Assembly (NCBI GenBank): GCA_030248215.1
Contig: JASANG010000218.1
Span: forward strand, 1-64,000
Reading direction: 5' to 3'
Source of the DNA: Enoplolaimus lenunculus
Taxonomy: Eukaryota > Nematoda > Enoplea > Enoplida > Thoracostomopsidae
DNA: 64,000 nt
Made by a program: the position numbers and the translations under genes. Under the pieces are notes generated by a model that saw only the letters and a list, made by a program, of their open reading frames with translations, made no database searches and was not told where the DNA came from. How positions within the stretch are numbered: the first letter of the stretch is position 1; each line of letters starts with the position of its first letter. This document shows positions 46,773-57,687 of the stretch, one piece after another.

Positions 46773-47114
46773 CCAAGAGTGGATGATCACTCTTTATAAG
46801 AAGAGTGTGCAACTGGGTACATTCTGTGTATTAAAGAATGTACCCGGCACGTGTTGTGTTTTTGGCCTACCCCTCCTTGTTTAGGGGGGTTCTGTATGCA
46901 GTTTAATATCGTAGTAAAGGAGGAAATTGTAACCCCCCTTGTTTAACGGGGGGGGGGGGTAGGAGTACTGAAGCATACCGTTAATCTCTTGCTTAAACCC
47001 CCCCCCTGATTGAGGGGGGTCGAACAAAAATGCAACGCGTGCTGGTACATTCTTTAATACACAGAATGTACCCAGTTGCACACTCTTGTTATAAAGAGTG
47101 ATCATCCACTCTTG
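46773..47114. mobile_element. MITE M2 copy
   Basis: CCAAGAGTGGATGATCACTC at the left and ATCATCCACTCTTG at the right; three G-run/C-run blocks inside. Its right flank matches the left flank of the 14939 copy in inverse orientation. Confidence 0.7.
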
Positions 47115-47329
47115 ATTGTACCGACTGTTCTGCATACGATAAATATTCTGGAATTCTACGTGGTGATGATAAAAGGTTTCGGTACACATAAACAGCAAAG
47201 ATAAAATATTACAGAATATAAACCGATTTCATGACAATAAATTGTATTTATTCAAACAACGCCGCAAGTTCTATTTTTACAGCAGAAAATGTTCGTTTAA
47301 ACATACTATTAACTGAGAATTTTTCCATT

Positions 47330-47570
47330 AACCCTTTCTCATATGAATATTTTCAATTTTATATGAGATGCACTTTCGAGAAAGAGTCGATCCCCAGTCT
47401 CTCGGGTGGAAGGCGTTTACGATGAATACTCAGCTATAGGTGCTTGGCGCTCGCGCCCGAGGGGGCTCTCAGCTCTTAGAAATTTTGCACTGCACATATA
47501 TGTTACAATTGTTAAACACTTCTGACACTGTCTGTGTTGCTCATAGCATACTCTATGTGATATAGGGTTA
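47330..47570 (-). mobile_element. S1-alpha element
   Basis: AACCCTTTCTCATATGAA to GTGATATAGGGTTA, with the alpha-type tRNA-like part (GATCCCCAGTCTCTCGGGTG on the plus strand). Confidence 0.62.
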
Positions 47571-47986
47571 CTACTGAAATGGCAGTTGTTGAGCAAACCG
47601 CTTTGCAAATATTTCAAGTGTAGTTGCTTTATTTTAGGAGATGCATGCGGTACCATCTTTTGATAGATTGTGTTTGCAGTGACATTTATGTCAATCGCAC
47701 GTTACCATTGGTTTGGATTGCTCACTAAATGTCCAGTCGTTTATTAAAAGCTCTATAGTGTCCATTAAATGTTAGCTAAACAAGCTATACAGTCCGCGGT
47801 AGCATCACAACAATCCAGGAAGTAAACGGCTATGATGCTGCTTTTACGTAAATTTTATAAATTTTAGGTTTATAAACTGGTTTCAAATTCTGCTAAAATA
47901 TTTTTCGTCAGTTGTAATTTAAACGTAATTGCGCAAAATTTTTGATTTTGTTATCAAGTGTATTTCGTACGCTTACTTGTAAATGT

Positions 47987-48238
47987 TAACCCTTTCTCAC
48001 ATGAATATTTTCTAATTCCCCTGAGACCTACTTTTACAGTGACTGGAGTGGGAGGCGTATACCATCACCACTCAGCTATAGGAGCTTGACGCTCGAGCCC
48101 GAAGGGGCTCTCACGTCTTATGGTGATTTAGTACTTTGGATACGTGTTGCAGTTGTAAAACACGGTGCGATATACATTATTTAACGTATATACAATGCGT
48201 TGAGTTGCCTACAGGTAACTCAACGTGAGAAGGGGTTA
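47987..48238 (-). mobile_element. S1-beta element
   Basis: AACCCTTTCTCACATGAA to GTGAGAAGGGGTTA. Slightly shorter than the 43344 copy: the B-box side has a small gap after TACTTTTACAGTGACTGG. Confidence 0.64.
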
Positions 48239-50143
48239 CTGTTATGTATTTAGCGTCATTGGCACCAGATAAACCTTGAAAGTTTTGTTTTAGGCTGCAT
48301 CTTGCATTTCTGCTTTATGCTCCAGATTAAAACTGTCATCTTTTCGGTGGTAACCGTAATGTTTTAAGCATTCAAAACATATTTTTAAAGAGTGGAGCTC
48401 AAAGTATATATATTATGTCAACCGTATCTGTTGTTTTCAGCGGAACGATTATCGGCTATTTTATTTCAGTTGCGAATATGTTTCAGTAACGAAGTCCATA
48501 AACTGTGACAGTATTAAAAACGACACCATTTGCATTCAACTCTTCTACTCTCATCATGGGTCAGAAATAAGCCTTGAAGCTAGTTTCAACCTTTTACGAG
48601 TAGTGCTATAAATAAGATCGCAAATATATTCTTTACAAGCCCAATAATTGGGGTATTTTGCTACTACAGTTAGAATATATTTTCAATTTTAACACATGCA
48701 ATAATAACTTCAATAAATGCTATATACAAACTATACATCCATTTTGCAATTTGGCCTATATTCTCAAATGTGTGTAGCATCTATCACCAGTACAAATAGG
48801 TTTTCAAACAAGCGAACTGCATCAGCTGCAAATGTTAATCTACGCTCTGACACGTAGGACCAATCAAGTGCAAAAAAAGCTGTCAAACTTTGAAGGTCAG
48901 TATCGACTGGCTCGAAATGCATGGGACTCATCGTCAATTAGTCGTAAGTGTTTTATATATTTAAGAATATGTGCAAAAGAATTTAAATTTAAATTAAAAC
49001 TCGCAATAAAACAATATACCTTATATTTCTGCTAACAAAGTTTTGATTACAAATGCAGATACCTCCAGTATTTAGTAGAACATATATGGCATTTTAATTC
49101 GTTTGATAGCACATTCTAAGTATCGAAAGCGTTCCGAACAAGATCCATAAGTTGTTTCGAACCCAACGTCAGTTGTTATTCAACCCCAGCTTCAGCTTTG
49201 TAACATTTTGTAACTCAGGATCAGTTGAAAACAACGGATGAGTTACCTCCGGCGTCTGAACTATTCGAGCAATTGGGTACACCTTTGAAAAGTAAAACCG
49301 TCGTTCGGGAACATTGGTCTTCGGACACGGATACAATCCTGCCATACGTGCATGGCCTATTTTTCAACAGTTTGTCGAAAGGGTCAGGGTGGAACAGGCG
49401 TCTCAATGTGAATAAGGTTCAGTCGCCTTAAGAACACCACTGTCCCGCTCAACGATCGCTTACGATCTGCTAATTTTGCCAAAGACTCGTAAGTTTTAGT
49501 CGTTTTTAACGGCGAATCTTTTCAAATTGAGATTCGTCAGTGCTCCACTGCAAATACTCGTTTTGACCATCGCTCTCCTTGATAGCGAGAAGGCAAATAA
49601 ATCATTTGGTGTCCGAGAGTTGAATTTAGACGAGTAATTTCACACAGATAATCGAAGTAGAATTAGAACGGTGATAAAAGTAAGCAAATTCAATGACGCA
49701 GCGTAGTCGCTTTTGTAACCAGATGTTGGTTTGGGTAGAAGATCTGGCATGAAAAAACAGATTTAGTATAGTTTTAGAGTGGTTTAAAATTAAAAATTAA
49801 AATAAAAATATTTTTTAAATTTACTTTACAAATACAAAGGTGCATGAGTTATTTCTGCGCTGTACGTCTCAGAAATCCCGCTCACTCCTTTTGAACGATT
49901 TCTGTGCCTTCATCGCATGTTCCGCTGGCTATAGCCCTGGCACGAGCGAGGTGTGGGAAATCTATATTTCGGTGTCTATTAATTTTTGTATACCCCTATA
50001 GCAACGAAAAAATAACAAACTTTCTAATGAAGGTTCAAAATAGGTTTAGAAAGGACGAAGGTAAATGATATCGTCAATTTTGTGTGCTTTTGATTTGTAA
50101 CATTTCGGTGTTCATGTCTCCAAAAATGGTACATTAGAGATTT
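48239..50143. other. Gene-poor stretch
   Basis: Family R relic at 48760-48905. Frames at 48826-48943 and 49219-49431 look exon-like but do not join in phase (see rejected). Confidence 0.45.
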
Positions 50144-50345
50144 GGCCCATGTATCGAACAGGACCGGATCGTTTTCCGGAGGCGCTATAATAGAGGCAAT
50201 TTAAGCTTTAGACGATTTTTTTGCTTAGGCTTGGGCTTAGGCTTAGACTTAGGCTTAGGAATAGTCTCATCCATACGCTAAGGCTTAGGCTTAAGCGTAG
50301 GAATATGCTTATACTGCTGTTACGGCCCTGTTCTATACATGGGCC
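50144..50345. mobile_element. TTAGGC-bearing MITE, family T
   Basis: Left GGCCCATGTATCGAACAGGA and right complement (CCCTGTTCTATACATGGGCC) make a clear TIR of about 25 bp. Inside are two blocks of CTTAGG hexamers. Confidence 0.7.
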
Positions 50346-50897
50346 AAAAAATTCAAACACAAACCAACTCTTACCTGTTTTGTCCATTTCTGAACTGTAC
50401 GTTTGACTGCGAATTTTTGATACATCTATAAATACAAATTCACTGTGCTTGCAGTATATGTTGAAGTGAAATTTTGGCTTAGGATACATAGTTGCGAGTT
50501 CGAAGAGTGTTCATCATTATTTTGGTTCATATTACGCGTAGAGTGTTTCGTTTATTAGGCACGGCAGTGAAGTATTCTTTGGCTTAGAATACTTTGACCA
50601 ACTGAGAAAAATTTATATACTAAATATTTTAAACCTCATATTGGAGGGTGGTGCTATAAACCGCAATTATTTCCGCTTCAGAAAACAAACAACAGATTTC
50701 AAAATTCATTTTAACATGTCATTTATGAGAAACTGCACGAAATTTTACCACTTTTTTATAAAACAACTAACAACCATGAATTAAAATTATACGCTTTCAA
50801 AGTAATTGACAAAATAAGCCATACCTCTGTTATCAATTCGGTTTTGCTTCTCAGATTCGAGACCCGAAGAGGATTCTACATCTAAAATAGACAGAAC

Positions 50898-50970
50898 TAT
50901 ATATAACATATATAATATATTATATATAGTATATAATATATAATATGTGTATTATATATTATATATAAAA
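50898..50970. repeat. AT-rich imperfect palindrome
   Basis: TATATAATATATTATATATA-type sequence, self-complementary. Confidence 0.75.
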
Positions 50971-51503
50971 TTCTTGCTATTAACAACACCAAAAATACAA
51001 GCCAGAAATGTGGCAAACACTGAAGTCAATGCGAAATTTGAGCAGTTTAAAAACAAGCGAATTATGGCATTTTTGAGTAGTGATTAAAATGACTCAGACA
51101 ACCAGCATTATCTTTATTAACTCCCGAAAAATAACACACATGGCAATCGCAAAAATGTTTCCGTGCAAATCAGTTCTGCCCAAAGAACAAAATATAAAAA
51201 GAACGGTATTGAACCCAGCTAACATGGGGTGAATAAAAAATGAATAACAGTCCGCAAGCGAATAACAGGGGATATCCTCCGGAGAGGCAAAATAGATATC
51301 AGTCCACCACTCTTATTCGAACCACTGCAGTAGTGAATGAATTGATTAACGTACACAGATTGGTCTAAAGTTGCTGCCAGTCTACTACCATTACATGTGA
51401 GAAAGGGATATATGCATAGCAATTGAAAATTTTTCTATTAAACGTTTTACAAAGTCCGGTAAAAGAAGGTCAAAAACTATGACTGTGGTATATTTTATAC
51501 AGA

Positions 51504-51509
51504 TTTATT
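51504..51509 (-). promoter_or_regulatory. Polyadenylation signal AATAAA of the Ig gene
   Basis: AATAAA on the minus strand, 72 bp downstream of the Ig-gene stop codon. The spacing suggests a short 3' UTR. Confidence 0.6.
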
Positions 51510-51580
51510 ATTTTCTTTAAACAAGTTTTTATGCGAAAACACTCGAATGAACAATTTCACCGTCCAGCGCTGGCAGTGAT

Positions 51581-51678
51581 TTAGAACAAACTTGACTTAA
51601 ACGCACCTTCATCGTCATTTACAGATGCTTCATCGGGTTCCATTTTAACGAAATCGTTGTATTTTGCTGATTTGTCTT
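51581..51678 (-). CDS. Ig gene exon 8 (acidic C-terminal tail)
   Basis: Acceptor tattgttttcag|AAGACA completes GAA. Encodes DKSAKYNDFVKMEPDEASV and on to FKSSLF plus TAA. No hydrophobic anchor. A polyadenylation signal follows 72 bp after the stop, so this is a genuine terminal exon; an alternative last exon with an anchor could exist elsewhere. Confidence 0.8.
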
Positions 51679-54600
51679 CTGAAAACAATAAAAACTATAG
51701 TGATGGGCATCAGATATTTATTCATATCCGGATATCCGGCAATTCTTATCGGATATTTATGTCGGATATTTGAAACTCTGTGCTTTTTGGGTTTTCGAAC
51801 TACTTTCATGGTAAAACACTGCAAATTAGTTTAAAAAAATTTTATACAATAGCATTTCGGATATCCGGATATCCGGTGTCAACTTATAATAAAAACAACT
51901 AAAAACAAAAAGTGAAAGAAAGCAAACAATATTTATTTGTAAATGTAAACTTTTCACTTAGGACAGCGCTATACATTTTGACAATTATAGTGTTGCAAAG
52001 TTGCCGTCTGGCATTGTACAATTGTGCACGTGAATTGGCGTATGGCATCGCATAATAATTTGTGGCCGAACGTTACAGCACAACTACAGTGCTACCCTTA
52101 TTGCATGCATTGTGTTTTTCTATTTGCTTGTCAAAGTCGGAGAATATAACCGTTTAGGCTTTGTTTACCTAAATTAATTACGGATCAAATATATCACCGC
52201 ACCATGAGAGCAACAAATGCATATAAAGCCCAAACCTAAGCCTAATCTTCTGCTATTGTACCTAACTCAAGCTTCGGTACACTTTCGTCTAAGATTAACG
52301 TTTAGGCGTAGGCTTATAGGCAAAAGCTATGGCAAGGTTTAGGATACTCCTGCATAAGTAAAAGCCTTTTCTAGCTTCTATGCCTAAGCCTAATCAAGCG
52401 GTAGAAGTGTACACAAGAACCGTAATTCAACAGATTGCTCCGCCTTAAATGTGACGGCCAATTTTACTTCAAGGACGTAACAGTAGACTAAACGTATTCC
52501 TAAGCCTAAGCCTAAGCGTTGCAAAAAGAATTCCTAAGCCTAAGCCTAAGCCAAACCCTAAGGCTAAGCAAAAAATGTAATCTAGAATCTAAACCGACTC
52601 CTTTATAGACCCAACAGAAACCTGGATGTCCCGTAAAGTAACATGGACCAATGTGACGAACACACTTTTCAGCTTACCTTGCAATGTTAGAGCGACTTCT
52701 GTTTCACCATACTCGTTCGCAAAGCTACAGTAGTACACAGCGAAATCAGTATAGTCTAAGTCAACGATATGTAGTCTGCTTATCGAAACGTATTCGTTAG
52801 CATCAGGAATTCGGGTGATTGTTTGCTGAAAAATAAATTTTGAAAAATTGACTAAAAAATCTTGTGATTAAATTCTGAAGATGAAAGATTGAAATGCAAC
52901 AAAACAAACAAAGCATTGATTGTTAGTAGATATGGTTTAAAGAATAAATAGGGCAGGCAAATTTGTTGGTCTCGAGGATCGAAACTATCTGGAGGCACAT
53001 CGGTGAGTCTCATAGTTGTGGCAGTGTTTTAATGCAGTTCCAACTGCGTCAAGCGACAGATCCTAACTAAACAATTGTTCAAAACCATGGTTTGCAGATC
53101 GCAAGAAAATAATGAAGCAATTCTTGCAACAAAACATTTAAAATGACTCATTGGACTGCTAAACAAACCTATCGAAAGGTTGGAATGATTAAACTTGGCC
53201 GAAAAACACTTTAACTTCATTAATTTATTGCGCAAACTTACAATGGAAAATTTTGGTGATGACAAGATGTATAAATCAGGATGAGATCGGCGCCACTGTA
53301 CAACTGGCCGGGGTGACGCTTCGACTTTGCATTCCAAATAAACAGCACCTCCCAACGAACCGAACTTAACTGGTGTTGGGTACGCGGCAGCGATTGGAGG
53401 AACTAAAATGCTAATGGTAGAGTTAAATTTTAAAGTTTATCAATATAATTAAAGCTGGAATACCTTGCATACGTATTTTGGGCAAGTTTCTAACATACTT
53501 TGTTTACAGCAGCTTATAATTAATGCTGGAATGCCACGCAATACGTATTTTGGGTAATTTTCTAGCACACTTGTTTACAATACCTTTATAGTTCAAAGAC
53601 GTGATTGTTCTATAATTAAATAGTTTGCATACTGATTTGTATTGTTTTTCTAAACTCTCTTGCGCATTACGCAAGTTAATGCTATATTAGCTCTAAAATC
53701 TCTAGCCTGACCTAATACAGCAACTTTTCAAAGTCGATGCAATCATTGAAATACAAACCTCTTGTATAAGTACCACAATTTTTCTGTTTTTTGTTAGTGG
53801 ATGCGATGGCGGAACAAGATTTTCTGACAGGAAATCTCAATATGCCACATACAATCAGAGAACCCCTCTCTCGTGCAGACCGAGCGAGAAGATAAACGTA
53901 ATTTTAGTACTAAATCATTGTAACTTGTGATCAATGTTACTCTGCCATGATCTTACAATGCACATTGAGATGGACGGTCCATACATCAATTGGCAGTATT
54001 CCGTTAGAAGCGTAGCATTTGTACGGTCCGGCTGATTCGCGATTTACGTAGTTGAGCGTTAAATTTTGTATTGCCACGCTGCTAGCTTAAACCAAAAATA
54101 TATATGACAAGAGTACGAAAATTTAGCACAATTGACTTATGCTGTAATCACACGTGCAAGTTTTTGGTGCGGGACCTAGCAGCCGAAAATTGCACGCAGA
54201 GCTTGCATTTTTTCATCAGCCAATGAGAAAGCGGTTGCAAAAAATTCAGTGAACTTGCGTGATTCACACATGTGAACTAAATTCCTAGCTATGATGATTA
54301 ATGAATTATTTGCAGCTGCAAGTTTTTCGAGCGGGAATTTGGACAAAACTTGCTAGTGCAAGTTGCAGCTGCCATCTCCCGCAACAAAAACCTGCACGTG
54401 TGAATAGTGCTTAACAAAACTGTTACTGTGAATACAGCCCTGATAGTTACAACTGGCTACTGTGACTAGTTTTTCGCGCAGACAGGTGTAACATCATGGT
54501 AAGCTAATTACTAGCAAGTGCGCCACTTTGGAATTGCAGCCCTTAAATTTAAGCTTATTAATAAAAAAATTCGCACTTTTACGAGGTTAAAATTTAATTA

Positions 54601-57459
54601 AACTGTCCTGCTGTGGCTATGATTTTTTTATCGCTGTATTTAAACTTATACCCTTTTGAAATGAACTCTTAGCTACGCTCATGGTTACGATCGAACAAAG
54701 TACTGCACTGTTTTTGAATTTTAATAATAGTAACTTACATCCACCATTACCAGCGCCGTTCTGATAAATGATTGGTTTCGAAAAACTTCGAGGCTGCGGA
54801 TCCCGACTCCAAAGATAGTCCGGTTCAGGTGTACCGTCAGCAATGCATTTTAGCGTTGCATTGTGGCCCTCTTGAACGGATACTGATGAAGGAATGTCTC
54901 TTCGGATTAGAGGAGGGACTAGAATTAGATAATTCCTTTTAGCAGCATGTTACTTTCAGCTATAAATTTACCCAATGTTAATATGGTAATCTTCACAATA
55001 GTCCACTAAAAATAATGCAAACAATAGTACAGAATAAACTAAGCGAAGCCTATACCCAAGTTTGAGCCTAAATTTAAATACATAATTTGAGAGTGGAATA
55101 TTTTTAAACTATTCAAAATTTAGCTACAAATCAAAATGGAAAATAAGATGGGTACGTTTAACCGTTAACATTGACACTGTGCGAGCAGCGGTACATAACG
55201 AACAATGGCCCATGTATAGAACAATGCCGGAATGTTTTCTGACGGGACTGTGATAGAGTAAGCTTAAGCTTTAAGCTAATTTTTTGCTTAGGCTTAGGCT
55301 TAGGTATAGGCTCATTGTTACGCTTAAGCTCCGGCTTAGGCTTAAGCTTACACTTAGGAATATGCTTATACTACCGTTCCGGTCCTGTTCTATACATCGG
55401 CCCGAACAATTCTCTGGTAAAGTCAATGTCTGAAGTATGTCAAAGCGTAAGCCTATGCCTAAACGATGCCGCGTCGAATTACTTCAAACAAATAATTCTT
55501 TAAAAACAAAATAGCCAGTTTAAATTCTTAGCGACTTGAGTTTTGTTATAAATTAAGCATTTTACCAACGAGCTCATAAGCGTTTCGATGTTGAATTTGT
55601 GGATGAATTTAGCCCTTTTAAGGTCAACCTAGTTATAGGCCAAAAAACATACTTTTCAGCGATAAGTAAGCGGTTTCTTTGATCATTGGTGTAGTATTAA
55701 TTTGACACATATAACCACCGGCATCAGACGCGTTCACATTTCGTATCACAAGGATATATTCAGATTTATCACGCAAAGAAATTCGGTATTTGTTCCGGTT
55801 GCGGAATACTGTAGTTTGCCAACCAATTAACATCGGTTTCTGGTTGTTGCGGACCCATGCCAGCTGTAAAAGTAGACACAAAAATAGTTTAGATACCTTG
55901 GCACGCTTACTGTAACGCGAACACATAGCCAAAGTGGCAAGACCTTCATAGTCCTCGTTTAATAATTCTTCAAAAAAATTATCTGTGTTAATAAATATTC
56001 TATAGCGCAAAGCAAATTGCTTAGACTCAACCTGGCGTATATTCAACCACAGTGTATGTGACTATCGTCAAACAGAAATCATTTCAACGCTCATGATACA
56101 ACCGGAAGTGAAAAATACAAGAACTCGTGGCAAGGAATGAAATGCAATATGCAGAACAAATTTTTAATTTAATCAAAGGTCATTGCAACAAAAATAATAG
56201 AAATTTTGATAAAATTGTTTTTGCAGTCGTCTTATGACAAATTATTACAAATGCACAATATAAATTGCACCAAGTCCTCTTTTCTGTTTTTGTATATATA
56301 TTTTGACAATTAAAAAACCCAAATATTTACCGCAATGGTGCAGACAACTTTGGCTGAACTGCAAAGATAATACAAAAATTGCCAAAGCTGAGAAAAAAAT
56401 GAATCAACTCTGCAAAGCCTCTGAATTTTAATAGTCCAAAGGCCAAACTAAAACATTGAGTTGATTAAAGTCATTCCGAGTCTAAATTAGCTCACTAGAA
56501 TTTACAGTACACCGTTAACAACTATATTTATAGTCTCAATTTTTTGGCATGACCCACTGAAAACACCAAACTATCATACCTTATTGCTTCCAATATTCGA
56601 TATGTAACACACAAAAGTGACATCATTCCCTTGTTCAACAGACGCGTTTTGTACTGGTCGTGTGATTTCAGGCGGTTTCTGATGCCCACATACTGAAAAC
56701 AAACTGTAAATATTTAATATAATCGTTGGTAAATGATCTACTCTGAAAACGTGTTCGTGCAATATTTGAGCTCATAAACCTATTCTGCAGTCTATTTCAT
56801 ACCTAAGCTGTTTAAAATTGCAATACTTCAACGGCCAAAAGCCTAAGTACAAATTCTGAACCTTTAACGCTTTCACGCATAAAAGTATACTATGATGAAC
56901 AACTAAAACGCAAACTGTTAATCAAATTATACAAAATATAAATTTGATAATTATTGTTACGCTGTATGCGCAGTACAAATTTTTTACGAAATGGTAAAAA
57001 TGCCTCGGGTTCGCGCATCAGGGGCTGAAATGTTTTAGCGTCAACGGATTTTAATTTAAATTTTAACTTGAAGCCTAATTCAGATACAACATACTTTAAT
57101 ATTAATGCGATTCGAGTTAACCTAAGCGTAAGGGTTTTTGATGACGAACGTGCAAGGTTAAAATTTTTTAGGGGGGGGGGGCAAAATTCTTCCAAATGGG
57201 AATGAGCCCACCGGCCTTGCTTAGCTACGGATCCAAATAAGAGCCTTGTAATTATCGACTAGAACCAATAATATTTCTATTTACCATCAAATGATTGACA
57301 CATAACCGTTGGAAATTTGAGCAACGACTGCAAAATATCATATGACTTAGGTTGTCCTCCAACCAAACTAGACAAGCTTGACACGAGCAGTGTTAAAATA
57401 AGGCAAAAATGACGAAACGAAAGGTAATCACAGCTAAACAACAGGTTCAAATACACCAT
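51581..57459 (-). CDS. Three-Ig-domain cell-surface/secreted protein, lachesin/IgLON-like, 8 exons
   Basis: Exons (reading right to left) 57459-57285, 56692-56580, 55863-55653, 54918-54739, 54085-53957, 53402-53242, 52825-52678 and 51678-51581 join to 404 aa; all seven introns are GT-AG and phase is kept. Parts: signal peptide (HFCLILTLLVSSLSS); Ig1 about 68-165 (FVCYIS, LAWVR, DAGGYMCQI); Ig2 about 168-268 (TLKCIADG, YLWSRD, GPYKCYASNG); Ig3 about 272-372 (YLECKVEASPRPVVQW, AVYYCSFANEYG). Each domain keeps both Cys and the Trp. N-glycosylation sequons include NAS, NTT, NAT and NLT. The 32-residue tail (373-404) is acidic and not hydrophobic, so unlike typical lachesin there is no visible GPI signal or membrane helix. 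Inferred role: adhesion or ligand binding at the cell surface; orthology to a named member is not shown. Confidence 0.9.
51700..51886. repeat. GGATATCC-rich repeat in Ig-gene intron 7, hAT-like fragment
   Basis: AGTGATGGGCATCAGATA followed by several ATATCCGGATATCC palindromes on both sides of a short middle. CAGTGATGGGC-type ends occur in hAT elements; the assignment is tentative. Confidence 0.4.
52462..52652. mobile_element. TTAGGC-bearing MITE, family T2, in Ig-gene intron 7
   Basis: Left TTTTACTTCAAGGACGTAAC, right GTCCCGTAAAGTAAC, with CCTAAGCCTAAGC hexamers between. Ends about 25 bp from exon 7. Confidence 0.5.
52678..52825 (-). CDS. Ig gene exon 7 (Ig3, second half)
   Basis: Acceptor tttttcag|CAAACA. 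Encodes YVSISRLHIVDLDYTDFAVY and YCSFANEYGETEVALTLQ. Donor GCAAG|gtaagc, phase 1. Confidence 0.9.
53242..53402 (-). CDS. Ig gene exon 6 (Ig3, first half)
   Basis: Acceptor cattttag|TTCCTC. Encodes PPIAAAYPTPVKFGSLGG, the Cys-containing strand YLECKVE and the Trp strand VVQWRR. Donor TCCATT|gtaagt, phase 0. Confidence 0.9.
53455..53590. repeat. Tandem duplication of about 66 bp in Ig-gene intron 5
   Basis: TGGAATACCTTGCATACGTA and TGGAATGCCACGCAATACGT each begin a unit containing ACGTATTTTGGG. A related string occurs at about 46180-46270. Confidence 0.6.
53957..54085 (-). CDS. Ig gene exon 5 (Ig2, second half)
   Basis: Acceptor ggtttaag|CTAGCA is the only nearby AG that keeps the frame (SSVAIQNLTLNYVN); two AGs just downstream would lead to a stop. 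Contains GPYKCYASNG. Donor GTGCATT|gtaaga, phase 1. Confidence 0.85.
54739..54918 (-). CDS. Ig gene exon 4 (Ig2, first half)
   Basis: Acceptor aattctag|TCCCTC. Encodes PPLIRRDIPSSVSVQEG, TLKCIADGTPEPDYLWSR and the following loop. Donor GGTGGAT|gtaagt, phase 1. Confidence 0.9.
55205..55403. mobile_element. TTAGGC-bearing MITE, family T, in Ig-gene intron 3
   Basis: Left GGCCCATGTATAGAACAATG, right TCCTGTTCTATACATCGGCC; hexamer blocks CTTAGGCTTAGGCTTAGG inside. Lies between Ig-gene exons 3 and 4. Confidence 0.7.
55653..55863 (-). CDS. Ig gene exon 3 (Ig1, second half)
   Basis: Acceptor cttttacag|CTGGCA. Begins LAWVRNNQKP, the Ig Trp, and ends with DAGGYMCQINTTP, the second Ig1 cysteine. Donor CTGAAAA|gtatgt, phase 1. 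V-set-like spacing. Confidence 0.9.
56580..56692 (-). CDS. Ig gene exon 2 (Ig1, first half)
   Basis: Acceptor gttttcag|TATGTG completes GTA (Val). Encodes CGHQKPPEITRPVQNASVEQ and the first Ig1 cysteine (VTFVCYIS). Donor AATAAG|gtatga, phase 0. Confidence 0.87.
57285..57459 (-). CDS. Ig gene exon 1 (start, signal peptide)
   Basis: Starts MVYLNLLFSCDYLSF; the hydrophobic core LILTLLVSSLSSLVGG gives a probable cleavage near residue 35. Donor GATG|gtaaat, phase 1. Confidence 0.8.
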
Positions 57460-57556
57460 TAAACGTTTTACAGGAATGAATTTTGGTTAAAACGATTAAC
57501 TTTTAAATTATGTAGATTCATACATACATCATACTACAAAATATACGTTGAAATTA

Positions 57557-57687
57557 GACCCGTAACCAGCCCACCTTACTAGTGCTAGGTTGGGCTAAAA
57601 AATTTTCAGGAGGGGCATTTAAAGGTTTTCAGTGACTTACAAGCAAGGTTGAATATCTTCTCTGGTCCCAGCTTAGTTACGGACCCG
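57557..57687 (+). mobile_element. Family G element
   Basis: GACCCGTAACCAGCCCACCT, TTTTCAGGAGGGGCATTTAA, ending AGCTTAGTTACGGACCC. Lies just upstream of the Ig-gene start. Confidence 0.55.

Noticed and set aside
48826-48943. Exon-like frame (LTRRTNQVQKKLSNFEGQYR) with a perfect donor gtaagt
   Set aside because: Its 5' part is a family R repeat, and it does not join in phase to the next exon-like frame at 49219.
49219-49431. Exon-like frame (DQLKTTDELPPASELFEQLG) after a CAG
   Set aside because: Composition is suggestive, but there is no partner exon in phase and no family similarity; left unannotated for lack of support.
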